Under the pieces are notes generated by a model, which worked only from the letters and a program-made list of their open reading frames with translations, did not search any database and had not been told where the DNA came from. 23,616 nt of DNA from IMG/VR virus record IMGVR_UViG_3300042894_001438, positions 1 to 23,616 of that record; one strand, given 5' to 3'. This stretch comes from a virus. This document shows, piece by piece, positions 14,084-21,355 of this stretch; the first letter of the stretch is position 1, and each line of letters opens with the position of its first letter. The position numbers were made by a program, and so were the translations under genes.

Positions 14084-14417
14084 AGAAACTTATGAGATTG
14101 CTGAAAGCGATATCAAATACAAAGATAAAGATGTTGTCGCAACAATCAAAATTACTGCTGGTGATTTTAAAGACACAGTATTTCATTTTGGTGAAATTAA
14201 TTTTGCCGAAGAAGAAAACCCTGACGGAACCTATTCAATTGGCTTCAACTATGATATAATAAGTGAAGAACATCAAGAACTCAAAGGCAATGATGCCTTT
14301 GAAGCATATCTTGGTGAGGTTTTAAATAACTTGCTGAAACACGCATTAGACGAAGCAGAGAAAAGGTATAAGAATGAACTTGGAACAGAAAATACTCAAA
14401 CACCTATTACTGGATGA
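14073..14417 (+). CDS. conserved hypothetical between uvsX and 41
   Basis: A 114-residue acidic protein with a predicted beta-rich N-terminal half ([24 protein letters not shown]) and a helical C-terminal half ([23 protein letters not shown]). It occupies the place of T4 gene 40, but gp40 is a membrane protein and this one has no membrane segment, so it is not equated with it. The overlaps (11 bases with uvsX, 44 bases with the helicase gene) argue that it is a real translated gene. Function unknown. Confidence 0.7.
   Translation: MKIEETYEIAESDIKYKDKDVVATIKITAGDFKDTVFHFGEINFAEEENPDGTYSIGFNYDIISEEHQELKGNDAFEAYLGEVLNNLLKHALDEAEKRYKNELGTENTQTPITG
14232..14260 (+). promoter_or_regulatory. candidate extended -10 promoter for gene 41
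   Basis: TGaTATAAT (14252-14260) is a perfect extended -10; the paired -35 TATTCA (14232-14237) is poor. It lies 114 bases upstream of the helicase start, inside the small preceding gene. Confidence 0.3.
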
Positions 14418-15789
14418 AGAGTATACACGAAAAACATTACCATTTATTAAAGGTGAATATTTTCAAGAATCGTCAGAAAAACTTTTGTTTGATGAGATTC
14501 AAACTTATGTAAACAAGTACAATACAATGCCAACGAAAGAAGCGTTGGTCATTGAGATTGATAAGCGAGTAAACTTAACTGATGACCAGCACAAGAAAAC
14601 GATTGCACTTGTTAAAGAAATCACAATCGATCCTGAAGTATCAGACACTAAATGGTTGATTGATGCAACAGAAGACTTCTGCCAAGAGAAAGCAATCTAC
14701 AATGGCATCATGCAGAGTATTCAGATTCTGGATGACAAGAACAAGAACAATACAGAAAAACTTGATAAGGGTTCAATCCCTAAAATTCTAGCAGATGCGC
14801 TTTCAGTTTCTTTTGATAATCACATTGGTCACGATTTTATTGATGACGCAGAAACACGATATGACTTCTATCATAAAGTTGAAAAACGAATCCCATTCGA
14901 CCTCGACTATCTGAACAGAATCACTAAAGGTGGGCTTGCAGAAAAATCTTTGAACATTGTTCTTGCTGGTACTGGTGTTGGTAAATCTTTGTTCATGTGT
15001 CATTGTGCCGCAGCCAATCTGACGATGGGTAAGAACGTTCTCTATATCACAATGGAAATGGCTGAAGAACGTATTGCAGAACGTATCGATGCTAACTTGA
15101 TGAACGTTGAATTGGATAGATTGATTGGTATGCCTAAAGAAACATACTTGAAGAAAGTTGAAACTCTACGTGAGAAGACTAAGGGTAAACTAATCATCAA
15201 AGAATATCCGACCGCTAGTGCAAACGTAAATCACTTCTCGCATTTGTTGAATGAGTTGAAGCTGAAGCGTCAATTCATTCCTGATATCATTTACATTGAC
15301 TATCTGAACATTTGTTCTTCCGCACGTATGAAGATGGGTTCTTCTATTAACTCATACACATACATTAAAGCAATTGCAGAAGAATTGCGTGGGCTTGCAG
15401 TTGAACATAAAGTGCCAGTTGTATCAGCGACACAAACAACGAGAAGTGGTTACACAAACTCAGACGTTGGACTTGAAGATACTTCAGAATCGTTTGGTCT
15501 GCCAGCTACAGCAGACTTGATGTTTGCTTTGATTTCAACCGAAGAACTTGCAGAGTTGAATCAGATTATGGTCAAGCAGTTAAAGAATCGTTACAGCGAT
15601 CCAACAACAAACAAGCGGTTTGTAATTGGCGTTGACAGAGCGAAAATGAAACTGTATGATGCAGAAGAGTCAGCACAGACTAACATTTCCGATAGTGGAC
15701 AGATTGAAGAGGATAAACCCGTATTCGATAAGTCTGGTTTCGGCAAACGAATGCAGAAAAACCGAGATTTTGGTAATCTAAAGGTTTAA
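14374..15789 (+). CDS. 41: replicative DNA helicase (gp41, DnaB-like)
   Basis: A 471-residue DnaB-family helicase matching T4 gp41 (475 aa). The N-terminal helical domain covers about residues 1-150. The RecA-like motor carries Walker A GTGVGKS (199-205), the ITMEMAEERIAERID segment typical of DnaB motif H1a, Walker B in DIIYIDYLNIC (about 306-316) and the VSATQTTRSG sensor region. The hexamer unwinds the lagging strand ahead of gp43 and binds primase. It starts inside the preceding gene (44-base overlap) with AAAAGG (14362-14367) upstream. A weak hairpin and then a new promoter follow its stop. Confidence 0.95.
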   Translation: MNLEQKILKHLLLDEEYTRKTLPFIKGEYFQESSEKLLFDEIQTYVNKYNTMPTKEALVIEIDKRVNLTDDQHKKTIALVKEITIDPEVSDTKWLIDATEDFCQEKAIYNGIMQSIQILDDKNKNNTEKLDKGSIPKILADALSVSFDNHIGHDFIDDAETRYDFYHKVEKRIPFDLDYLNRITKGGLAEKSLNIVLAGTGVGKSLFMCHCAAANLTMGKNVLYITMEMAEERIAERIDANLMNVELDRLIGMPKETYLKKVETLREKTKGKLIIKEYPTASANVNHFSHLLNELKLKRQFIPDIIYIDYLNICSSARMKMGSSINSYTYIKAIAEELRGLAVEHKVPVVSATQTTRSGYTNSDVGLEDTSESFGLPATADLMFALISTEELAELNQIMVKQLKNRYSDPTTNKRFVIGVDRAKMKLYDAEESAQTNISDSGQIEEDKPVFDKSGFGKRMQKNRDFGNLKV

Positions 15790-15828
15790 TTTCATAATGT
15801 GAAATACACCCCTTTCCCTAAATATCCC

Positions 15829-15857
15829 TTGACAAGATACCATAACTGTACTATAAT
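15829..15857 (+). promoter_or_regulatory. perfect consensus sigma70 promoter
   Basis: TTGACA (15829-15834), exactly 17 bp, TATAAT (15852-15857): both hexamers are perfect matches. Transcription should start near 15864 and serve the operon 15884-17172. This is the strongest promoter in the window and is expected to be active immediately on infection. Confidence 0.9.
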
Positions 15858-15883
15858 AGATATTGTTAAGAAAGGGACTCAAC

Positions 15884-16357
15884 ATGAAACTCATTCTCAG
15901 GGCAAAAGGGGTAACCTTGACACCTAAAGAGAGAAAGATTTTAAAGATGGCTACGCATTTTTATGCAAGCCGTTTGATGAGTGATAGGTTGTCAAATACA
16001 TTAGAAATCAACGTAAACGTCATAAAAGATTTTTACGCTAAGAACAAGATACTCGGTGAAGCGTTTCCCAAAGATGATGAGCGAGGAAACAATAAACAAT
16101 TTGTAATAAATTTGGAATGGAATAAACTTGGCAAGCGTGTTTTACAATGCCTTGCACATGAAATGGTTCACGTTAAGCAGTATGCTAAAGGTGAATTAAA
16201 ATTCCATGAAAGAGGGAACTTGGTAACGTTCCAGCGAGAACAATACCAAGGTGATGAATATTGGGAATCATTATGGGAGATTGAAGCATATGGACGTGAA
16301 GTCGGACTCTATCAAAAATTTAGACCAACTCTTAAACTACTTAAGAAAGAAATTTGA
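15884..16357 (+). CDS. HExxH zinc-metalloprotease-like protein
   Basis: A 157-residue protein with H92-E-M-V-H96 in LAHEMVHVKQYAKGEL, the pattern of SprT/WSS1-like and other gluzincin-type minimal metalloproteases; the conserved WEIEAYGREVG segment after it could supply the third ligand (E). The N-terminus is basic. The ATG at 15884 is preferred: AAAGGGA (15871-15877) precedes it, and an in-frame TTG at 15863 lies at the predicted transcription start. First gene of an operon behind a consensus promoter, so probably an immediate-early product acting on a host or phage protein. The target is unknown. Confidence 0.75.
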   Translation: MKLILRAKGVTLTPKERKILKMATHFYASRLMSDRLSNTLEINVNVIKDFYAKNKILGEAFPKDDERGNNKQFVINLEWNKLGKRVLQCLAHEMVHVKQYAKGELKFHERGNLVTFQREQYQGDEYWESLWEIEAYGREVGLYQKFRPTLKLLKKEI

Positions 16358-16358
16358 A

Positions 16359-16646
16359 ATGATTAAAGTGACAGAATGGTATAACTGGATTGTACGTCAG
16401 TTTGGTGAGATTTGTGGATGGATCGGATTGATTCTAATTCATGGCTCTACAGTACCCGTAACGTACTTGGCAATTAAAGGTGAACCTACAGTATTGCCAC
16501 CGCTAAGTATGGTGATTCTAATTTGGTCGGGGCTGTTGCTATTCTTTATTCGTTCTGCTATAATGAAAGATAAGTTATACATGCTTTCAAACGGCATTGG
16601 GTTTTTCTTGCAAAGTATCATGTTAGCATTCTTGGTGTTAAAATGA
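16359..16646 (+). CDS. small three-helix membrane protein
   Basis: A 95-residue hydrophobic protein with three predicted membrane segments at about 17-38, 47-66 and 74-94, separated by a short charged hairpin (RSAIMKDKLY). It starts one base after the metalloprotease stop; the in-frame ATG at 16251 is inside the metalloprotease gene. Comparable proteins of unknown function occur in T4-like aquatic phages. Inner-membrane location is inferred. It is not recognisable as a holin, and it sits in an early, not late, operon. Confidence 0.7.
   Translation: MIKVTEWYNWIVRQFGEICGWIGLILIHGSTVPVTYLAIKGEPTVLPPLSMVILIWSGLLLFFIRSAIMKDKLYMLSNGIGFFLQSIMLAFLVLK
16536..16564 (+). promoter_or_regulatory. internal extended -10 promoter
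   Basis: TTGCTA (16536-16541), 17-bp spacer, TATAAT (16559-16564) with the TG extension (16556-16557). The hexamers, spacing and TG are identical to the sliding-clamp promoter at 2439-2467. It could drive the two small genes at 16643 and 16834 separately. Confidence 0.45.
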
Positions 16647-16840
16647 GTGTAGATAGCATTAGAGCATACAACGATAAGATGTATGACCAACTCATTCTCA
16701 ACAGAACCGAGAGAAGAATTGATGAACTACGTTTAGAAGAACGTAGAGTTAAACATCTACGTGAAGTTAGTGAAGAAGCACGTATTGAAATGAATCGTAG
16801 AATGAATCGTCCTGGACAAAATGTAGATAAATTATGCTGA
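16643..16840 (+). CDS. small charged conserved phage protein
   Basis: A 65-residue, highly charged helical protein (long RRIDELRLEERRVKHLREV stretch, residues about 23-41) ending NRPGQNVDKLC. The start overlaps the membrane-protein stop (ATGA) and the end overlaps the next gene by 7 bases, so it is locked into the operon. A coiled coil is likely over most of its length. Similar proteins are found as hypotheticals in T4-like phages. Function unknown. Confidence 0.65.
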   Translation: MSVDSIRAYNDKMYDQLILNRTERRIDELRLEERRVKHLREVSEEARIEMNRRMNRPGQNVDKLC

Positions 16841-17172
16841 TTTACACAAATCAAAAATCAAAAAAGAAAAAAACTCCTGCAAAGAAAGTTGCAGAGTATC
16901 AAAAGTGGCTTGACAATTTGCCTACTACTTCATTCTCTAAGGGCATCAAAAAGCCTAAGACAGTAGAAGCGTACAAGCCCCCAAAAGCACACATTCGTGA
17001 AACCCCCAACTATCCCAGTTTAACGACATTTGGTGACAGTTGCACTAAGCCTGTTCATGGCAAAGTTTACACTGGCAACAAGATGATTGGCATCGGCACA
17101 CTACACAAAAGCAATGCAGTACCTATTTTCTCTAGTGATGATGCAAAGGATCAAGCATCAATGCGAAGGTAA
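16834..17172 (+). CDS. conserved phage hypothetical protein
   Basis: A 112-residue basic protein without recognised domain. The first 40 residues are Lys-rich (QKSKKKKTPAKK). The C-terminal half holds a conserved-looking block, GDSCTKPVHGKVYTGNKMIG then IGTLHKSNAVPIFSSDDAKD, ending ASMRR. I recall this block from many T4-like aquatic phage hypotheticals, without known function. It is the last gene of the operon from 15884. Its TAA stop is two bases upstream of the late promoter at 17174. Confidence 0.7.
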   Translation: MLIYTNQKSKKKKTPAKKVAEYQKWLDNLPTTSFSKGIKKPKTVEAYKPPKAHIRETPNYPSLTTFGDSCTKPVHGKVYTGNKMIGIGTLHKSNAVPIFSSDDAKDQASMRR

Positions 17173-17173
17173 T

Positions 17174-17181
17174 TATAAATA
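17174..17181 (+). promoter_or_regulatory. T4-type late promoter
   Basis: Perfect TATAAATA. The 15-bp string AGGTAATTATAAATA (17167-17181) is shared with the late promoter at 18518. Initiation is expected near 17187. Confidence 0.85.
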
Positions 17182-17205
17182 GGTCTATTGCAACGACAGA
17201 CCTAT
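17179..17205 (+). promoter_or_regulatory. start-blocking hairpin in read-through mRNA
   Basis: Perfect 8-bp inverted repeat ATAGGTCT (17179-17186) / AGACCTAT (17198-17205) with an 11-base loop, ending two bases before the ATG at 17207. RNA reading through from upstream contains both arms and should hide the initiation region. RNA started at the late promoter (about 17187) lacks the 5' arm. This is the arrangement known for T4 genes e, soc and 49. Confidence 0.7.
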
Positions 17206-17206
17206 C

Positions 17207-18433
17207 ATGTTTAAATTTAAAGAATACCTTATTGAAAAGAAAAACACTCACATGGAACATGCGGAAGACGATGTTCTTAATGGTGGTGTTGAAGGAACTA
17301 GAGATAGCATAAACGCACTCAGAGCGGTGCGTGATATGCTTGCTGGACATTCCAAAAGCAAAGTTGACATTTCAGTCAAATGGGATGGTGCGCCAGCAGT
17401 CTTTGCAGGACAAGACCCAACAGACGGCAAGTTCTTTGTTGCGAAGAAGGGTGTCTTCAATAAAAATCCCAAAGTATACAAAACTCCAGCAGATATCGAT
17501 GCAGACACTTCTGGTGACTTAGCAGATAAACTCAAAGCGTGTTTGATGTATTTGCCTAAGATTAACATCAAAGGCGTCATTCAAGGCGACTTGCTATTCA
17601 CACAATCAGACTTGAAGACAGAAACAATCGAAGGTGAATCATATGTCACGTTTCACCCAAATACATTAGTGTATGCAGTACCGACAGGAAGTGAACTTGC
17701 TAAAGAGATACAAAGAGCGAAAATTGGCATTGTATGGCATACAATTTACGAAGGCGACACATTCGAAACAATGTCAGCAGTCTTTGGTAAAGACATTCTA
17801 AGCACACTTACAAAGACACCAAACGTTTGGATGACAAGTGCAGTCTATAAAGATGTGTCAGGTAAAGCTACGTTGACACAAGCAGAGACTGACAATGTGA
17901 CAGCAATTCTATCCGAAGCTGGAAAGATATTCCAAAAACTAGATGCCGCTACTCTAAACTATATCAATACAGACGAAGACTTGATTGAACGCATCAAGAC
18001 ATTCAACAATTCAAAAGTACGTCAACAGTTGAAAATCACTAACGTCAAAACGCACGTTAAAGAATTAATCACATACATAGAAGATTACTACGAGAAACAA
18101 GCCGAGGGCAAAGGTGAACGTGGTCGTGCCACTCAGATGCTAAAGAAAAGTAAAGTGCTTAGATTCTTCTCACCAAAAAACAAATCACATTTAGAAGACA
18201 TTTTCACAATGATGAATCTTTTAGCAGAAGCTAAGTTGATTTTGATTAAGAAGATGGATGAAGTCAAGACGTTGAATACTTTCTTGTTGACAAAGAAAGG
18301 TTACGAAGTGACTGGTGTTGAGGGTTATGTTGCTATCGATAAGATTAAAGGCAATGCAGTCAAGTTAGTTGACAGAATGCAATTCAGCTACGCAAACTTC
18401 TCACCTGATGTTATTAAAGGTTGGCAGAGGTAA
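17207..18433 (+). CDS. DUF6267-like late protein with ligase-like KxDG motif
   Basis: A 408-residue protein of a family (DUF6267 as I recall it) common in T4-like cyanophages. Residues 1-11 (MFKFKEYLIEK) match the T4 capsid-targeting sequence MKTYQEFIAE/A in register, with a prohead-protease-type LIE site at 8-10. K58-W-D-G61 followed by APAVF resembles motif I (KxDG) of covalent nucleotidyltransferases (DNA/RNA ligases). G127-D-L-L-F could be motif III. The C-terminal third is helical and lysine-rich. It is expressed from a late promoter and has no Shine-Dalgarno; the initiation site is guarded by a hairpin. An internal head protein with ligase or nucleotidyltransferase activity is inferred. 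A purely structural head component is the alternative. Confidence 0.7.
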   Translation: MFKFKEYLIEKKNTHMEHAEDDVLNGGVEGTRDSINALRAVRDMLAGHSKSKVDISVKWDGAPAVFAGQDPTDGKFFVAKKGVFNKNPKVYKTPADIDADTSGDLADKLKACLMYLPKINIKGVIQGDLLFTQSDLKTETIEGESYVTFHPNTLVYAVPTGSELAKEIQRAKIGIVWHTIYEGDTFETMSAVFGKDILSTLTKTPNVWMTSAVYKDVSGKATLTQAETDNVTAILSEAGKIFQKLDAATLNYINTDEDLIERIKTFNNSKVRQQLKITNVKTHVKELITYIEDYYEKQAEGKGERGRATQMLKKSKVLRFFSPKNKSHLEDIFTMMNLLAEAKLILIKKMDEVKTLNTFLLTKKGYEVTGVEGYVAIDKIKGNAVKLVDRMQFSYANFSPDVIKGWQR

Positions 18434-18517
18434 TAAGGTTTAAATTGAAACCGGACACCTTTATGTATACATCGGGTAACTATATTTAATGGTACAAATG
18501 CACTAAATTCAGGTAAT

Positions 18518-18525
18518 TATAAATA
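18518..18525 (+). promoter_or_regulatory. T4-type late promoter
   Basis: Perfect TATAAATA in the 155-base gap before the gene at 18589, with initiation expected near 18531 and a leader of about 58 bases. The rest of the gap holds a small hairpin GGTTT/AAACC (near 18438-18452) and the palindrome ATGTATACAT (18463-18472), with no T-tract terminator or ORF. Confidence 0.85.
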
Positions 18526-18588
18526 AAGTATAACACAGTTAGGCTACGGCAAACCTGTACAGATAAGTCTACGGAAAACTCTAAAACT

Positions 18589-21339
18589 ATGAAAACATTC
18601 AAGGCTTCTTTAACAGAAGCAACAAAATCGCAAGTTGTAGTCTCATTTGGGCGCATGAACCCAATGACAAACGGCCACGAAAAACTTGCCGACAAAATCA
18701 AAGCAGAAGCAAAAAAGCGTAACGCTGATGCTAAACTGTATCTATCGCACAGCACAAATCCAAAAAAAGATCCACTAGACTTTAAGACTAAAGTTAAGTT
18801 TGCAAAGAAAGCATTTGGACCAATGGTTCAAAATTCTGTTGCAAGAACAATCATCGAAGTTGCTAAAGAACTTACTGGCAAGTATGATGATTTAATTGTT
18901 GTTGTCGGTAGTGATAGAATACCTGAGTTCAAGGCTTTACTTAATAAGTACAATGGAAAAGATTTTACTTTTAAAACTATTGAAGTTGTCTCAGCAGGCG
19001 AACGTGATCCGGATGCAGAGGGTGTCTCTGGTATGTCAGGTTCTAAAATGCGTGGGTTTGTTACATCGGATGACTTCAATAGTTTTAAACAAGGTGTGCC
19101 ATCAAAATTATCTGACTCGGATGCCAAAGCATTGTTTGATGCAGTTAAAAGGGGAATGAATTTGAAAGAAGAATTAGAACAACAAGACGAAGCGGTTCTT
19201 GGCTATGCACAACGTAGACAAAGAGCGCAACAATTCAAACGAATTCAAAAGCGTTTAGTGAGAGCAAGAGCATTACAAGCAAAACGTTTTGCTGATCCTA
19301 AGAGATTAAAAAGAAGAGCCGCTAAGATGGCATATCAATTCTTCAGAGGTCGCCTTGCTGGTGGTAAGAACTATGCAGACTTGAGTACTGGAGAGAAAAT
19401 CACAGTAGACACAAGATTACAGAAGATGTTGCCTGCAATCAGAAAGTTTGCAGTACGTTTAGTGCCAGCCGCTAGAAGTAAAGAGATTATGCGTAAACAA
19501 AGCATGATGATGCGAAAAGAAGATTTGAATCATATGTTTGCAGACTTCATTGTTGAAAAGCCAACTCTACCGCAAGACAAAGATGTTGCGAAGAAAGACG
19601 GAACGCAACCTAAAAAGTATTACACTGGTTTAGATAAAGATACGAAAGACGCTAGAGCATCACACTTTGCAAGAACTGGACCAAAATCAGATTCTGATAA
19701 GAGTGCATACAAAGATGCGCCTGGTGACAAAGAAGCTAGAGAAAAAGGTATGCAACAATCAAAGCATACACTCAAGTTCAAACAGATGTATGGTGAAGCA
19801 GTAAAGACACCAGAGGTCAGAAAAGAAATTTCTAGATTAGATCAATTGGTTCGTTTGGGATTAGCAGACACTAAATCTCTTGCAGTCATTAAACGTTCTG
19901 TTGAGAAATTAAAATCTGGCGATATGTTAAATCCGTCAGAGCGCAATGTCACAAATGACTTGTTGACAACGTTACTTGATATGGTAACTTCAAGCGATGC
20001 ATTGTTTAGAATGACAAAGACGCAGTTACAAAAAGAATCTATTGATGAAGCCGCATACAAAGGCAACATTGGTGCAATGGAGATGATGAAGTTCTTCCAA
20101 GTTGCAACACCACAAGAAAAAGAAAAACTCAAAAAACTTATTGCAGATAAAAATCAATCAGCCGCTTGGAAAATGATTCAAGACGTTACTGGTATGAAAC
20201 TCATGGGCGAAGAAGATGAGTACGATGATAGCGACTATGATGAGACTGATGGTCTTTCAATGGCGCAAATCGAAGTGTCTAACATGATTCAAGATGCAGA
20301 AGAATTGCTTGACATGATGGAACAAATGGACGAAGAGCCAGATGCTTGGGTTCTATCTAAGATTACTAAGGCTGCCGATTACGTTTCAACAGTACGTGAT
20401 TACTTAGAATTCGAAGGCGACTTTGATTATCAAGATGATGACGAAGAAGGTAATGGCGAAGATGACGATGGTGAATTTACTGGTGCAGAATTGGACATGT
20501 ATGCAAGTGAAATGGAACCAGATGAGTTTGGTGACGCATACGAAGAATTCAAGCCAATCTTAGAAGAAATCGAAGGCTTGAAAAAGAAATCAGAAAAGTC
20601 TGGCATTGCTTACAGTATTCTCAAAGCAGTTTACGACAGAGGCATGGCGGCTTGGCAAGGTGGGCATCGTCCTGGAACAACACCACAACAATGGGCATTT
20701 GCTAGAGTGAATTCATTCATCACAAAAGGTTCTGGCACTTGGGGTAAAGCAGATAAAGATTTAGCGGCTAAAGTAAATAAGAATGAAGAGTTCTCTAAAT
20801 TCGCTGAAGCATTAGAGTGGGGCACAGATGCGATGCGTCAAAAGTATGCCGCAGACACACCTGGTCAACCAACAGATGTTCAAGTTGCCGCACATCAAAC
20901 AGAAGATGCATGTTGCGATGATTGCTTAGAAGAAGGTTCAGACGGCAGTACATGTTGGGATGGATACAAACAAGTTGGAACTAAGATGAAGAACGGCAAG
21001 AGTGTTCCAAATTGCGTTCCAGCTAACGAAGAAGTTGCAGAAGAAGTTGATTGGGAACAAGTTGTCAACGAAGCAGAATATCAAGGTAAGTCTGTTAAGT
21101 TGAATGATCCATTCAGAACACCTGATGGTCCAAAGAAGTTTGGTGTATACACTATGGGACCAAATGGTAAAGTTGTTGTCGTTCGATTTGGTGATCCCAA
21201 TATGGAAATCAAACGTGACGATCCTGAACGTAGAGCAAGTTTCAGAGCAAGACATGGTTGCGATAATCCTGGACCAAAGTGGAAAGCAAACTACTGGTCG
21301 TGTTATCAATGGCGTGCTGGTTCTAACGTAGATAGTTAA
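18589..21339 (+). CDS. modular late protein with N-terminal nucleotidyltransferase domain
   Basis: A 916-residue protein of the type annotated 'cytidylyltransferase' in cyanophages. Residues 1-11 (MKTFKASLTEA) match the T4 capsid-targeting sequence, with the protease-like site LTE/A at 8-11. Residues about 15-200 are a nucleotidyltransferase fold: first strand VVVSFGRMNP, the T27-N-G-H30 variant of HxGH, and SGSKMR near 150 as the second signature. Then come a very basic segment (about 205-330), a KPTLPQDKD...KYYTGLDKDTKDARASHF module, a helical region, an acidic stretch, a GIAYSILKAVYDRGMAAWQG module, a Cys-rich CWDGYKQVG module (about 789) and a terminal IKRDDPERRASFRARHGC domain. Candidate cleavage sites xxE/A occur at E201, E403, E487, E740 and E828, near module borders. 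It is transcribed from the late promoter at 18518. Confidence 0.75.
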   Translation: MKTFKASLTEATKSQVVVSFGRMNPMTNGHEKLADKIKAEAKKRNADAKLYLSHSTNPKKDPLDFKTKVKFAKKAFGPMVQNSVARTIIEVAKELTGKYDDLIVVVGSDRIPEFKALLNKYNGKDFTFKTIEVVSAGERDPDAEGVSGMSGSKMRGFVTSDDFNSFKQGVPSKLSDSDAKALFDAVKRGMNLKEELEQQDEAVLGYAQRRQRAQQFKRIQKRLVRARALQAKRFADPKRLKRRAAKMAYQFFRGRLAGGKNYADLSTGEKITVDTRLQKMLPAIRKFAVRLVPAARSKEIMRKQSMMMRKEDLNHMFADFIVEKPTLPQDKDVAKKDGTQPKKYYTGLDKDTKDARASHFARTGPKSDSDKSAYKDAPGDKEAREKGMQQSKHTLKFKQMYGEAVKTPEVRKEISRLDQLVRLGLADTKSLAVIKRSVEKLKSGDMLNPSERNVTNDLLTTLLDMVTSSDALFRMTKTQLQKESIDEAAYKGNIGAMEMMKFFQVATPQEKEKLKKLIADKNQSAAWKMIQDVTGMKLMGEEDEYDDSDYDETDGLSMAQIEVSNMIQDAEELLDMMEQMDEEPDAWVLSKITKAADYVSTVRDYLEFEGDFDYQDDDEEGNGEDDDGEFTGAELDMYASEMEPDEFGDAYEEFKPILEEIEGLKKKSEKSGIAYSILKAVYDRGMAAWQGGHRPGTTPQQWAFARVNSFITKGSGTWGKADKDLAAKVNKNEEFSKFAEALEWGTDAMRQKYAADTPGQPTDVQVAAHQTEDACCDDCLEEGSDGSTCWDGYKQVGTKMKNGKSVPNCVPANEEVAEEVDWEQVVNEAEYQGKSVKLNDPFRTPDGPKKFGVYTMGPNGKVVVVRFGDPNMEIKRDDPERRASFRARHGCDNPGPKWKANYWSCYQWRAGSNVDS

Positions 21340-21355
21340 TAAGAGAGAGATACAA

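Noticed and set aside
15789-15805. Hairpin ATTTCA/TGAAAT after gene 41 as terminator
   Set aside because: A 6-bp AT-rich stem without a following T-run (CCCCTTTCCC instead).
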